A stretch of DNA of 64,000 nucleotides from Pseudoalteromonas sp. MSK9-3 (GTDB lineage Bacteria > Pseudomonadota > Gammaproteobacteria > Enterobacterales > Alteromonadaceae). Position 1 is the first letter of the stretch, and every line of letters begins with the position of its first letter. Positions 27,916 through 37,978 of this stretch are shown one piece after another. The DNA lies in assembly GCF_003590335.1 (NCBI RefSeq), contig NZ_MIET01000030.1:62001-126000 (forward strand), written 5' to 3'. A program made the translations under genes and the position numbers. Under the pieces are notes generated by a model. It worked only from the letters and a program-made list of their open reading frames with translations. It made no database searches and was not told the DNA's origin.

Positions 27916-29034
27916 ATGGAAACAGAGCAATACATTTATCACAAAAGCCAGTGGATGAAGGCACCCGTATTAAATGAACGGGTTCAGCTTGTGACTGTGT
28001 TTTTTAGTTTAGAGGAACGAAACTGCAACGAGCTTAAGCGTTTGAAGTATTACTTTCCCAATGCCAAAATAGTAGGTTGCAGTAGCGCAGGTGATATAGC
28101 TGCAGATCAGCTCTTTGATGATGCAATGGTTATTACCGCTTTTTCATTTAGTAATACCCGAGTCGCTATTTATAGTGATGCAGTGCAAGAGACAGCAGTG
28201 AGTGAGTTTTGTGAGTCTGCAGCCTCAGCATTGCAAAAAACCGATCTTAAATGGCTACTGGTAATTAGCGATGGGCATGTTATCAACGGCAGTGACTTGG
28301 CAGCACACCTTAATCACTCATTCGATGATGATGTGATAATAACCGGCGGCCTTGCCGGAGATGGGGAGCGGTTTTCAAGTACTTCATTATTTAATAACCA
28401 ATTCTTAGAAGAAGGCGCCGTGATCTTATGTGGTTTCTATTCAGACACACTGAAAGTAAGCCATGCTAGTGTTGGCGGCTGGGATCCGTTTGGACCCAAA
28501 CGAGAGATCACCCAAGCAAATGGAAATCGTCTGTATGCGCTAGATGGGGAGCCAGCTATCACCTTGTACAAGCAGTATTTAGGTCCATATGCCAATGATT
28601 TACCAGCATCAGCGCTGAGGTTTCCACTGCAGGTTACGCATCCTGAAACAGGCCGTAAGGTGATACGAACCATATTAGATATTGATTATGAAGACAATAG
28701 CATGGTATTTGCTGGCGATATGCCCCATCAAGGCTATGCACAATTAATGAAGGCTAACTTTGATCGGCTCGTTGATGGAGCTGGGACTGCGGTTATGAAG
28801 TCATTAGAGAGTGTGCATGGCGAGTCAGGCGTTGCTTTATTAATTAGCTGCGTCGGGAGAAAGCTTGTCTTGGGGCCGAGAGTTGAGGAGGAGCTAGAAG
28901 CCATCACAACAAAACTAGCCTCTGGATTTAAGTGTATGGGCTTTTATTCATATGGAGAGTTGGCTCCAGATGTTTATGGTGGGCCTTGCCTTTTACACAA
29001 CCAAACGATGACGGTAACACTTGTCTCAGAATAA
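27916..29034 (+). CDS. FIST-domain sensor protein (NosP-like)
   Basis: A 372-residue cytoplasmic protein with FIST_N and FIST_C domains: the GCSSAGDI motif at about residues 55-62 and, near the C-terminus, ALLISCVGRKLVLG and FYSYGEL. FIST domains bind small ligands; one well-studied branch (NosP) is a heme protein that senses nitric oxide and controls a partner kinase or cyclic-di-GMP enzyme. The next gene, a GGDEF-EAL protein, starts right at its stop codon. Sensor-effector pairing is therefore a fair inference. I cannot confirm a heme ligand by eye. Confidence 0.88.
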   Translation: METEQYIYHKSQWMKAPVLNERVQLVTVFFSLEERNCNELKRLKYYFPNAKIVGCSSAGDIAADQLFDDAMVITAFSFSNTRVAIYSDAVQETAVSEFCESAASALQKTDLKWLLVISDGHVINGSDLAAHLNHSFDDDVIITGGLAGDGERFSSTSLFNNQFLEEGAVILCGFYSDTLKVSHASVGGWDPFGPKREITQANGNRLYALDGEPAITLYKQYLGPYANDLPASALRFPLQVTHPETGRKVIRTILDIDYEDNSMVFAGDMPHQGYAQLMKANFDRLVDGAGTAVMKSLESVHGESGVALLISCVGRKLVLGPRVEEELEAITTKLASGFKCMGFYSYGELAPDVYGGPCLLHNQTMTVTLVSE

Positions 29035-29035
29035 T

Positions 29036-30934
29036 ATGCATCATTTATTAGCACGATTACTTAAGAAAAGTGGCTTTTCTGGTATTGAGTCCGCGCAATA
29101 CGAACACTTTATACGTTTATTATCAGACGCGTTTGTGCATGCTGATGAAGACAGGTGGATGTTAGAGCATAGTTTAAATTTGACGAGCAAAGAGCTGACT
29201 GAAAATAATAGCCAGTTACGTACTAAGCTTGCTGATATTGATAAATACCAACGGAGCTTAGAGTTATCTGTTACCCGCCAGAAAGCAATATTAGACGCTA
29301 GCCCAGAAGTGGTGGTTGAGTTTAATATTTGTGGAGAAATTACACATATAAACCAAAGCGGTTGCACCTTTCTCGGCTGTGATGAACATACTGCTTTGAC
29401 CCTTGATGCGACGCAAGTACTACATTCTATTTTGTCCTTACTTACTGCGCCTGATGTGTTTATAGAGCAGATCCAAGCCATGTTTGACTCAAAAGAAGCG
29501 CAGTTAACAGGCAATTTTGAAACAATACACGGTCGATATTATGAGTATTATAGCGTACCTGAACTGATCCACGGAGAGTACGTTGGGCGCGTATGGTGTT
29601 GCCGAGATATTACTGATTTAAAAGCCCAAAAAGCATTACTCTCCAAACAAGCAAATTGCGACTCTCTGACAGGGTTAGCCAATCGGTTTAATATTATCGC
29701 AACCGTGAACAGAATGCTTCAAAGTGACGTGGTAAAGCCATTTGCCTTAGTGCTAATAGATTTAGATGATTTTAAGAAAATAAACGATAGCTTAGGTCAC
29801 CTTGCCGGTGATGACGCTCTAAAAATTTGTGCTAAGCGTCTAGAAAGGCGTGTGCAGCAGCCAAACCGTTTAGCAAGGCTAGGCGGAGATGAGTTTCTGG
29901 TTGTTTTAATGCTAGATAGCTTACCTGCAATACGTGAGCAGCTAGACCATATTTTAAATGCGTTTATAGATCCGATAAAAATTGAAGGGAATTGCTATCA
30001 ACTCTCTTTAAGTGTAGGTGTAGCAAGTTACCCCGCTCATGGAGAAGAGGTCTCTGAAATCCTTGGTAAAGCAGATATCGCCATGTATCAAGCTAAAAAA
30101 CAAGGTAAAAATCAATATAAATTATTCGACTCAGCGCTAGAGCAGCGAGTTCAAAAAGCCATTTACATTGAAGAAAAGCTACAACAAGCGATCACACTGA
30201 AACAGTTTGAATTGTACTTTCAGCCAAAAATAAATATTGGATCAGGGCAAGTTGAATCTTTGGAAGCACTCATTCGATGGCCAAATAATGGCCGGATGAT
30301 TTTTCCTGATGAATTTATTCCAATTGCCGAAGATAAAGGTTTAATAGGCAAAATCACCGAGTGCGTCTTAGAGATGGCGTGCGACACATTGAGCCAGTGG
30401 CACGGATTAGCGCACTTGAAGGACTTATCGATTGCAATCAATATTTCGGGTAAAGACATCAGCGTTGATAATTTCTATGAGAAGTTAGAGCGCTTACTAA
30501 GTCGTTATAAGTTCAATCCATCTCTATTGGAATTAGAGTTAACAGAAAGTGCATTGATCAGCAACTTATCAAATGTTAAAGCGACGCTCAAGCAGCTAAA
30601 AAAACTCGGTATTAAAGTGGCAATCGACGACTTTGGTACGGGCTACTCCTCACTCGCGTATTTGCAGGCTCTTGATATATATTATTTAAAAATAGACAGA
30701 CAATTTGTTGCGGCTTTATTGAGTGAGCCAAAAGCGGAGGCGATTGTACAAAGTATTATTGACGTAGGTAAAAACTTAGGCCTTTGTTTGATTGCTGAAG
30801 GCGTCGAGCAAGCAGAACATTTAGATAAGTTACAGAGAATGGGTTGCGATCAAGCACAAGGGTATTTTATTTGCAGACCCTTGCCATCATCAGAATTACT
30901 CAAGTTTTTAAGTGCTGCAAAACAAGCAGTCTAA
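29036..30934 (+). CDS. PAS-GGDEF-EAL cyclic-di-GMP turnover protein
   Basis: About 632 residues. A helical N-terminal part (to about 85) precedes a PAS domain (about 85-195), then GGDEF (about 200-355) and EAL (about 375-625). The cyclase motif is intact (RLGGDEFLVV), but the RxxD inhibitory site before it is missing. The EAL domain has EALIRW, ELTESAL, DDFGTGYSS and AEGVE, so the phosphodiesterase should be active. I chose the ATG at 29036, one base after the FIST stop; a TTG at 29021 would overlap the FIST gene by 14 bp. It is probably controlled by the FIST protein. Confidence 0.9.
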   Translation: MHHLLARLLKKSGFSGIESAQYEHFIRLLSDAFVHADEDRWMLEHSLNLTSKELTENNSQLRTKLADIDKYQRSLELSVTRQKAILDASPEVVVEFNICGEITHINQSGCTFLGCDEHTALTLDATQVLHSILSLLTAPDVFIEQIQAMFDSKEAQLTGNFETIHGRYYEYYSVPELIHGEYVGRVWCCRDITDLKAQKALLSKQANCDSLTGLANRFNIIATVNRMLQSDVVKPFALVLIDLDDFKKINDSLGHLAGDDALKICAKRLERRVQQPNRLARLGGDEFLVVLMLDSLPAIREQLDHILNAFIDPIKIEGNCYQLSLSVGVASYPAHGEEVSEILGKADIAMYQAKKQGKNQYKLFDSALEQRVQKAIYIEEKLQQAITLKQFELYFQPKINIGSGQVESLEALIRWPNNGRMIFPDEFIPIAEDKGLIGKITECVLEMACDTLSQWHGLAHLKDLSIAINISGKDISVDNFYEKLERLLSRYKFNPSLLELELTESALISNLSNVKATLKQLKKLGIKVAIDDFGTGYSSLAYLQALDIYYLKIDRQFVAALLSEPKAEAIVQSIIDVGKNLGLCLIAEGVEQAEHLDKLQRMGCDQAQGYFICRPLPSSELLKFLSAAKQAV

Positions 30935-31052
30935 ACGCTAGCTTATTATTACGTGTTTATATAATTTTAAGCCCAGTGACGTTCTGACGTTTGTCACTTC
31001 GAAATGTTATTCATATTTGTTATTGTTGATTAAAACGCAAATGGAGAGACGT

Positions 31053-31283
31053 ATGAGTGGCACAACCATGATTTTTTTAATCGTGCTAGTATCTGTAGGG
31101 TTTGGCGCAATTAGAGAGATATACATTACTAAATTAGAATTAAAAAAACGCAGTACCAAAGGTGATCAGGATGTTGAGTCATTGAAGATTGAGATATTAG
31201 CATTAAAAGCGCGTATTGTAGTGCTTGAAAAGTTGGTCACCGATGATGGTTATCAAGTGTCGAAAGACATTAGCAAGTTATAG
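31053..31283 (+). CDS. Small membrane protein with C-terminal coiled coil (76 aa)
   Basis: One N-terminal TM segment (about 4-21) is followed by a charged linker. A heptad-like helix follows (VESLKIEILALKARIVVLEK, leucine/isoleucine at a/d positions) of the kind seen in PspB-like proteins. The ATG at 31053 has GGAGAG just upstream; an in-frame ATG at 31041 overlaps that site. No adjacent pspA or pspC is present, so the phage-shock link is only structural likeness. It stands alone between the GGDEF-EAL gene and queC. Confidence 0.65.
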   Translation: MSGTTMIFLIVLVSVGFGAIREIYITKLELKKRSTKGDQDVESLKIEILALKARIVVLEKLVTDDGYQVSKDISKL

Positions 31284-31302
31284 TCTGACAGGGGCCGAAA
31301 TG

Positions 31303-31321
31303 GGAAGGTGAAGCACCTTCC
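31303..31321. terminator. Hairpin between convergent small gene and queC
   Basis: GGAAGGTG-AAG-CACCTTCC is a perfect 8-bp stem with a 3-nt loop. There is no U-tract on either side. It could be a rho-independent-like stop or an RNA-stabilising element. Confidence 0.35.
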
Positions 31322-31338
31322 TACGACCCTCTGAGACG

Positions 31339-31995
31339 TTACTCGTACGAAATAGGGTCTGTGGCTTTGTTTAATGCGAAGGCTTCTAAACGCTCTTGGC
31401 AAGCGCCGCACTTGCCGCACGCATGTTGTCTGCCATTATAACAAGTCCATGTTTGGCTATAATCTAGGCCCATTTCTAAGCCGTCTGTTAAAATGTCAAT
31501 TTTGGTGTTATTCAAATAGGGACTGACGATTTCTACCGCATCGTAGTTAGCAATACGGCATACATCATCCATTTTCTTCACAAATTCAGGACGGCAGTCT
31601 GGGTAAATAGCATGATCACCTGAATGCGCACCGTAAAATACTTTACTTGCTTGTATTGATACGGCGTAACCAACGGCAAGAGAAATTAGAATCATGTTAC
31701 GATTGGGCACGATAGTGCTCTTCATACTTTCTTCTTCGTAATGCCCTTCAGGTACGTCAATATCATCAGTGAGTGATGAGCCGCCAATAAGTTGATTAAT
31801 CGCCGAAATATCAACAATTTTATGAGTGATGTTAAGACGTTCACACACTTGTGCTGCAACTTCTAGCTCTTTGACATGACGCTGGCCATAGTTAAATGAC
31901 AAAGCATAGACGTCGTGTCCCGAACGGATCGCTTTGTTCAATACGGTATAGGAATCCATACCACCAGAATAAATAACAACAACTTTTTCACTCAT
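31339..31995 (-). CDS. queC: 7-cyano-7-deazaguanine synthase QueC
   Basis: Makes preQ0 from 7-carboxy-7-deazaguanine for queuosine synthesis. The protein has the PP-loop SGGMDS at the N-terminus, [19 protein letters not shown] and the C-terminal zinc cysteines CGKCGAC. I chose the ATG at 31995 ([12 protein letters not shown]) because it gives the family N-terminus, 218 aa. It is divergent from queE across 122 bp. Confidence 0.96.
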   Translation of the reverse strand: MSEKVVVIYSGGMDSYTVLNKAIRSGHDVYALSFNYGQRHVKELEVAAQVCERLNITHKIVDISAINQLIGGSSLTDDIDVPEGHYEEESMKSTIVPNRNMILISLAVGYAVSIQASKVFYGAHSGDHAIYPDCRPEFVKKMDDVCRIANYDAVEIVSPYLNNTKIDILTDGLEMGLDYSQTWTCYNGRQHACGKCGACQERLEAFALNKATDPISYE

Positions 31996-32117
31996 AATGC
32001 TTTTGCCTCGATTTTGATAGAGGTTTACTTCAGGGCGCGATATACTACACGGCCGCTGAAAAAATAACAATTTTCCGCGGTAATTTTTTGAGTTTGGAAA
32101 GTTGTATCGGAGCTGTT

Positions 32118-32783
32118 TTGTACAAAATCAACGAAGTTTTTGAAACTATTCAAGGTGAAGCGAGCTTTACTGGCGTGCCATCGATCTTTTTGCGTTTACA
32201 GGGTTGCCCGGTGGGTTGTTCATGGTGCGACACCAAACAGACGTGGGATCTTAATACAGAGTATCTAGTGTCGCTTGATAAAACGGTTGAGAAAAAAGCA
32301 GATTCTGAACTGTGGACTGAAGCTACTTCAGAGCAAATTGTTACTTTATTCAAAGATAAAGAGTATTTGGCTAAGCATGTCGTTATTACGGGTGGTGAGC
32401 CATGTATGTATGATTTGGTGCCACTGTGTGAGCTGTTACATGAAGCCGGCTTTTCAACACAGATTGAAACCAGTGGTACATTTGAAATTAAAGTCCCCGC
32501 AGAAACATGGGTCACAGTGTCACCAAAAATAAATATGCGTGGTGGGTATAAGGTATTAACGTCGGCAATGAAGCGAGCTGATGAAATTAAGCATCCGGTA
32601 GCAATGCAAAAACATGTTGATGAACTAGAAGCTTTATTTACAGAAACAGGTGTCACGCCAAAATTAGTGTATTTACAGCCGATCAGTCAAAAAGCGAAGG
32701 CGACCAAGCTGGCCATTGACACCTGTATGAAAAAGAACTGGCGGTTATCAGTGCAAGTGCATAAATACATAGGCATAAATTAG
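32118..32783 (+). CDS. queE: 7-carboxy-7-deazaguanine synthase QueE (radical SAM)
   Basis: Radical-SAM enzyme forming 7-carboxy-7-deazaguanine, the step before QueC. The protein has [13 protein letters not shown] at the start, the cluster motif CPVGCSWC (CxxxCxxC), TGGEPCM and PKINMRGGY. The E. coli QueE family start aligns with a TTG at 32118 (L-Y-K-I-N), preceded by CGGAGC; a TTG at 32088 would add ten unconserved residues. 221 aa. It is divergent from queC. Confidence 0.94.
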   Translation: MYKINEVFETIQGEASFTGVPSIFLRLQGCPVGCSWCDTKQTWDLNTEYLVSLDKTVEKKADSELWTEATSEQIVTLFKDKEYLAKHVVITGGEPCMYDLVPLCELLHEAGFSTQIETSGTFEIKVPAETWVTVSPKINMRGGYKVLTSAMKRADEIKHPVAMQKHVDELEALFTETGVTPKLVYLQPISQKAKATKLAIDTCMKKNWRLSVQVHKYIGIN

Positions 32784-32795
32784 CGTTGCTAATTG

Positions 32796-32826
32796 AAGAG
32801 CTGCACTTTTAATGCAGTTCTTGTTA
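32796..32826 (+). terminator. Candidate first terminator after queE
   Basis: AAGAGCTGCA (32796-32805) pairs with TGCAGTTCTT (32813-32822), with one GU pair and a 7-nt loop. The U-tract is short. Confidence 0.4.
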
Positions 32827-32831
32827 GGCAC

Positions 32832-32867
32832 AAAAAAACCAACATAAGTATTCATGTTGGTTTTTTG
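32832..32867. terminator. Bidirectional terminator between queE and SDF symporter
   Basis: ACCAACAT (32838-32845) pairs with ATGTTGGT (32854-32861), flanked by a run of A on one side and a run of T on the other. Terminates both convergent transcripts. Confidence 0.75.
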
Positions 32868-32885
32868 TTTTAAGTCATTAAGAAC

Positions 32886-34214
32886 TTAAGATGCAGACTT
32901 ATTCTCTTCGAGTGTTTTTGCTGCATTTGGGTCGTTAAATACCTCAACATCAAACTCTTTTTCAGATTTAGCAACAACACACGTCACCATACAATCGCCT
33001 GTTACGTTCACTGCGGTACGGGTCATATCGAGCAGTCTATCTACGCCCATAATAATTGCGATCCCTTCCACTGGCAGGCCGACTTGGTTAAGTACCATGG
33101 CAAGCATTATTAAACCAACACCCGGGACACCAGCTGTGCCGACTGAGGCCAAGGTGGCTGTTAAAATGACCATGAGATAATCACTAATGGTTAAATCTAC
33201 CGCGAATACTTGAGCAATAAATACCGTCGCGACACCTTGCATAATTGCAGTGCCATCCATGTTTATGGTGGCGCCTAAAGGGACTGTAAAAGAGGCAACA
33301 GAGTTATGAGCACCTAGTTTCTTAGTGGCAGTTTCAAGGGTTACAGGCATTGTTGCACTTGAACTTGAGGTGCTAAATGCAAATAAGCAAGCATCTTTCA
33401 TTTTGCGTAAGAACTTAATTGGGCTCAATCCCGTGAGTGTTTTTAATATGATTGAATAATTAATTAACGCGTGAATAAAGAGTGCTGCTACAACCACGAA
33501 GAAGTATTTTGCAAGGCCAATGATTAAGCCCATTTCAATGGTTGTAAATAACTTTGCCATTAGACAGAACACGCCATAGGGTGCTAAGTTCATCAGTAAG
33601 GTCACTAATTTTAAAATAACAGTATTTAAGTCTTCAAAAATAGTCGCAATGCGTTTGCCAGCCTCACCACTGAGGGCCATGGCAATACCAAATAGCAATG
33701 CAAACACGATAACTTGCAGCATGTTACCATCTGCCATTGCACTGATAGGGTTAGTCGGGAACATATTGATAATGACTTGCACAAGTGTCGGTGCCTGCTT
33801 GGCATCAAAGCTTGCATTAGTTGGCACATCGTAGCCCACACCTGGACTGACTAATAAAGCCAAACTAATAGCAACTGTAATCGCAACCGCGGTTGTGAGT
33901 AAGTATAAACCAATAGACTTGCCGCCTAAGCGACCGAGTTTTTTTGGATCGCTCAAGCTACATGTACCGCAAACCAGCGAAATAAAGACCAAAGGAACAA
34001 CCAGCATTTTTAAGCTGGCAATGAATATTTGCCCACCAATGTGGAAAAAACCATCAACAAAAACACTTTTTACAGGAAAATCAAAAAGGCCAAGTGGAAT
34101 ATAAACTTCGCTCTGACCAGCTAACAAAGCTTGGAGTAGCAGGCCTATGACAACACCCGCGACCATGCCAAACATGATCCGAGTGGTTAGGCTCGTTTTT
34201 TTATTTATTTGCAT
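32886..34214 (-). CDS. Dicarboxylate/amino acid:cation symporter (SDF/DAACS family)
   Basis: Sodium- or proton-coupled symporter of the GltP/DctA/GltT family for C4-dicarboxylates or acidic amino acids. The 442-residue protein has eight TM segments and two re-entrant loops. The first loop carries AFSTSSSSATMPVT, the serine-rich hairpin HP1, and the C-terminal part carries NMDGTA and MTRTAVNVTGD, the substrate and ion site (R and N/D). The C-terminus is extended with an acidic tail. It is divergent from the Ig-like lipoprotein across 166 bp. Exact substrate cannot be read. Confidence 0.92.
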   Translation of the reverse strand: MQINKKTSLTTRIMFGMVAGVVIGLLLQALLAGQSEVYIPLGLFDFPVKSVFVDGFFHIGGQIFIASLKMLVVPLVFISLVCGTCSLSDPKKLGRLGGKSIGLYLLTTAVAITVAISLALLVSPGVGYDVPTNASFDAKQAPTLVQVIINMFPTNPISAMADGNMLQVIVFALLFGIAMALSGEAGKRIATIFEDLNTVILKLVTLLMNLAPYGVFCLMAKLFTTIEMGLIIGLAKYFFVVVAALFIHALINYSIILKTLTGLSPIKFLRKMKDACLFAFSTSSSSATMPVTLETATKKLGAHNSVASFTVPLGATINMDGTAIMQGVATVFIAQVFAVDLTISDYLMVILTATLASVGTAGVPGVGLIMLAMVLNQVGLPVEGIAIIMGVDRLLDMTRTAVNVTGDCMVTCVVAKSEKEFDVEVFNDPNAAKTLEENKSAS

Positions 34215-34380
34215 AACTATGTTACTAAAGTAATCGGAAAATCAGCATAGCCTAACAGGCTGACCGCACAAGACCAAAAAAAATCGACAATTTATTAATA
34301 AAAAACTGTGATTTTTTCAACCTTTCTAAGGTAATATGATAAAAAATTCTAACTTAAATCTTAGCTAGGGAGAGAGTTCA

Positions 34381-37300
34381 ATGCCTCTAATGCGCTTATT
34401 TAGCATTGTCATGCTTGGTTTGTGGCTTACTGCATGCGGTGGCGGTGGCTCCATTGAGAAAAACGATAATTCAGATGGTGGAACAACTTCTGAGTATACG
34501 CTGACATTAACAGGGCTAGACAGTGATACAAATGAGACAAGTAGTTTAGTCTCTGCTGAGAAGCCATTAAAGGTGAGGGCGTTACTCAGTAAAGAGGGGA
34601 TCGCACAAAGTAATGCTCGCATTACGTTTACCAGTGATCAATTTGCGTCTTTAAACCCTAGCTCAGGCACTGTGTTGACAAATGCCGTAGGCCAAGCTGA
34701 TATATTGCTCAGTGCCACAGCCAATGAAGGAGCTGGTCGTCTAAGCGCTGCTTATACTGTGGGCGATGAGACCGCCACAGCGACTTTTGACTTCAATTCA
34801 AGTGGCGGAGGTGGCACTGACACCGGAGTATCGGGTGATGTCACTCTGCTAGTATCAGTACTCGACAAAAGCGGTAACACGTTTACAGAGTCCAATCCGC
34901 TGACACAAGATAATTCCGGCTTTATCACAGCGACTTTGAAAAAAAATGGTGTGGCGTTACCTCGTGTTATTGTCTCTTTTGCTACTGAATTTACAGGTGA
35001 AATTAAAAATGGCACTGAACGTGCGATAACGGACGAAAGCGGTATTGCCCGATTAGAGCTCGGTAGTGGGCAATCCAAGGGGGCAGGGCGAATTACTGCG
35101 ACTTATCAAGACACTAGCAGCAATGAAAGTATCAGTAAATCAGACGTGTTTTTCTCCTCAGGAGACAGTGGTGCGACCGATACCAGTGGGTTTTTACTCG
35201 ATGTGAAATTGCTTGTGGATTGTAATGTAAATTGGGATGCCAATAGAAATAATGTATTACTCGACCCTTTGAGTGCGGCATCTGGTTGCCAAGTGGTTAA
35301 CTCTATTTCATCGAATGATTTAGCCGATGTTTACGTTCGTCTTACCAATGCGCAAACAGGTGATGGCGTCGCAAATGGACTCGTCGAGGTAACTACTGAC
35401 TTAGGCACATTGCTACCGAGTTCAGGAAAAGCATTGACCGATAGCTTTGGTGTTGCATTATTGAAGTTGCAGCCAGGTACTGAGGGTGGTGCTGGTACAT
35501 TGACCATCTCGTCATCTCAAGCGGGTAATGTGCAAGAGCTGGTTAATTTTGCTGTGGGCATCGCGGATCTGACATTGAGCGTCGATAACGGGCTATCAAC
35601 TGTAAATAATGAAGTTGTGCCGTTAAAAGCGGGAGGCAGTACGGTTATTAGCGTCACCTTACGCGATTTAGATGGCAGTCTTTATACTGTGCCAACCGAT
35701 GTTGAGTTTTCGTCGACGTGTAAAAGTGCAGATTTATCTGAACTAGATAGCATTGTAAAAACATCCAATGGTGTGGCCAGTGCAACATATCGTGCAAAGG
35801 GCTGTGAAGGTGATGATGATATCACGGTGAATGTGCAAACTGGCGGTAAAAACTTTAGTGCTCGAACTGTCATATCTGTATTGTCATCGCCAGTTCAATC
35901 AATCAAGTTTGAAAGTGTCTCTGAACCATTTATTGCACTGCCTCCAGGTGAGGGTGGCATTCCGACTCAGTCTATCGTGAAGTTTACTTTGTTAGACGAA
36001 GATACTTTACCTGTGCCACGTGCTCGGGTGGACTTTAAATTATCGGATAATCAAGGCTCTGCTGCGCTTACTCAACGTCAGAGTAACACCGATAATGATG
36101 GGGTGGTGCAAACCAGTGTTAAATCTGGGGTTGTACCGGGTCCGTTAGTGGTTACTGCGTGCTATATTGATCAGGCTGATCTGGATGCGTTAGCCATTTC
36201 TGCTCCAAACGATGATTACTCTTGCTGGGAAGAGGATGTTGCTTTGTGTGCGAGTACGCCTGCAAGTGAAATATGCCCAGCTGGGACGTTACAACTATAC
36301 GATATTTCTAAGCAGATATTGAGTGTCTCGTCACAAATTAGCCTGAGCTCCGGTGTCACCGATCAAGATTCCTTCAGTGCTTCACCAGATGTGTTTAATA
36401 CCAATTCATTGAACTATAATGGTATTGTTTCAAATATCACGGTTTTTTTTGGTGATCAGTTTAATCAATTTAATGCTGATGGGGTGACTGCAACAGTTAT
36501 TGCTGAAGCGGGGGCAATTGGCAGTATCGATGGCACCAATACGCTTGAGTGTGTGACTGATAACGCCAGTTGTACGGTGCAATGGCGTAGTCAAGGTGAC
36601 AGACCGTTTTCCGATTCTAAATGGGGGAATCGCGTTGGGAGTACAAACCCAAAAACCAATCAGGTAAATTGCGACCCATATTTCGGCGCTGCAGCTCCCT
36701 GTGTGAATGGTATGCTGCGAGCCAAAAATGACTCGAATGGGGTTGTTATGGGTGGTCGCGTCAGCATTTTAGCTGTAGCAAAAGGACAAGAGAGTTTTCG
36801 TGATGAGCCTTCAGATGACCCCGAAAAGGTAGAGAACCCTGTAACCCGAAGAAATGGACTATTTGATATTGGTGAGTATCGTCAAGAGTTTGATTTGAGT
36901 GAAGCATTCTTAGATACCAATGAAAATGGTAAATTTGATAAAGTAGATTGTAATACCAATAATACAACTGGGCCTTGCTCCCCAACTGGTACTGAAAACG
37001 GTGGACATGATGATGATTGGCGAGACTTAAATGGCAATGGTCGACATGATGAAAAAGATGATAAATATAACGGCTTATTGTGTTCAAAAGAAGCTGAAGA
37101 AGCAGGTGAATGTACCCGTGAGTTAATCGAAGTAAGGCAGCAATTTGAGTTGGTAATGTCTGGAGACACGCCTTATGTAAGGTTCTCCGTAGAAAAACAA
37201 GCTGATGATTTGGCTGCACATAGGCTCCACATCCCTGCGGATTGCAGCAGTCAAGTTTTTACGGCTGGTGACTATGCAGGAACAAATAAACTGAATATAG

Positions 37301-37731
37301 AATCTGCAGGTGAAGCCCCCTCAGGTCATAACGGTTTTTGTGACATTGGTGATTCTCGGTCTGGCAGTGCTATTAATTTATCTCAATCGACTATTGAGAT
37401 AACCAATGCTGATGGGAGCACAAGTAATGTTGATGAGGGAGTTACAGCAATAGAGCTTTATATTTATTATTCAGATGTGTTTGGTAATCCATTGCCTGCC
37501 GGCACTGAGGTAACGCTTTCAGCGACCAATGGCGAGTTAACAATAATTGAGCACAGTGAAACTATCCCCAATACAAATTCGGATCAACCGACGTATTCAA
37601 GAGTGGCCATTGCACGTGAGGAAGAGGGGAATAAAAAAACCACGGGTGCGTTGTCGATTGAATTTTTGATAAAAAATGGTGATGCGGAAACAAAAATCAC
37701 TAGGTCGATTACTGTTTTAGATGATAGGTAA
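34381..37731 (+). CDS. Large Ig-like repeat lipoprotein with calcium-type loops
   Basis: 1116 residues with a lipoprotein signal (lipobox LTAC, C19) and a Gly-rich linker. About five imperfect bacterial Ig-like (BIg1/invasin-type) repeats follow over roughly 45-620 (recurrent patterns such as LSKEGIAQSNARITF or TDSFGVALLKL with ALTD/AVTN-type turns). A middle unassigned region holds many Cys. Two EF-hand-like calcium loops, DTNENGKFD and DLNGNGRHD, lie near 844 and 882, and a last Ig-like unit near 1010-1110. AGGGAGAG precedes the ATG. It is probably surface-anchored; adhesion is a guess. Confidence 0.8.
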   Translation: MPLMRLFSIVMLGLWLTACGGGGSIEKNDNSDGGTTSEYTLTLTGLDSDTNETSSLVSAEKPLKVRALLSKEGIAQSNARITFTSDQFASLNPSSGTVLTNAVGQADILLSATANEGAGRLSAAYTVGDETATATFDFNSSGGGGTDTGVSGDVTLLVSVLDKSGNTFTESNPLTQDNSGFITATLKKNGVALPRVIVSFATEFTGEIKNGTERAITDESGIARLELGSGQSKGAGRITATYQDTSSNESISKSDVFFSSGDSGATDTSGFLLDVKLLVDCNVNWDANRNNVLLDPLSAASGCQVVNSISSNDLADVYVRLTNAQTGDGVANGLVEVTTDLGTLLPSSGKALTDSFGVALLKLQPGTEGGAGTLTISSSQAGNVQELVNFAVGIADLTLSVDNGLSTVNNEVVPLKAGGSTVISVTLRDLDGSLYTVPTDVEFSSTCKSADLSELDSIVKTSNGVASATYRAKGCEGDDDITVNVQTGGKNFSARTVISVLSSPVQSIKFESVSEPFIALPPGEGGIPTQSIVKFTLLDEDTLPVPRARVDFKLSDNQGSAALTQRQSNTDNDGVVQTSVKSGVVPGPLVVTACYIDQADLDALAISAPNDDYSCWEEDVALCASTPASEICPAGTLQLYDISKQILSVSSQISLSSGVTDQDSFSASPDVFNTNSLNYNGIVSNITVFFGDQFNQFNADGVTATVIAEAGAIGSIDGTNTLECVTDNASCTVQWRSQGDRPFSDSKWGNRVGSTNPKTNQVNCDPYFGAAAPCVNGMLRAKNDSNGVVMGGRVSILAVAKGQESFRDEPSDDPEKVENPVTRRNGLFDIGEYRQEFDLSEAFLDTNENGKFDKVDCNTNNTTGPCSPTGTENGGHDDDWRDLNGNGRHDEKDDKYNGLLCSKEAEEAGECTRELIEVRQQFELVMSGDTPYVRFSVEKQADDLAAHRLHIPADCSSQVFTAGDYAGTNKLNIESAGEAPSGHNGFCDIGDSRSGSAINLSQSTIEITNADGSTSNVDEGVTAIELYIYYSDVFGNPLPAGTEVTLSATNGELTIIEHSETIPNTNSDQPTYSRVAIAREEEGNKKTTGALSIEFLIKNGDAETKITRSITVLDDR

Positions 37732-37745
37732 CGTGAAATGAGCGG

Positions 37746-37775
37746 AAATGCCAACCTCCGGGTTGGCATTTTTGT
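37746..37775 (+). terminator. Terminator after the Ig-like lipoprotein gene
   Basis: AAATGCCAACC pairs with GGTTGGCATTT around a 4-nt loop, followed by TTTGT. It starts 15 bp after the stop. Confidence 0.85.
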
Positions 37776-37978
37776 ATCTATTCCTTTATATTGCGCAGCT
37801 TAATTTAGGGTTTATAGTTTTTGAGTGAAATAGCACCAAAAGTTGTGTAATTAATCAGTGATCAGCTAAAAGATTGTATTTAAAGCTTGTAACAATAGGT
37901 GTTTGTAGATATACCTATAAATATTAATCGCCCGTGATGGGCAAAAACGTAGACAAGAACGGTCAAGAATAGGCAGCT

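Noticed and set aside
36761-37219. 152-codon minus-strand frame rich in His and Leu
   Set aside because: The composition is the antisense echo of the Gly/Asp/Asn-rich lipoprotein segment; no start signal.
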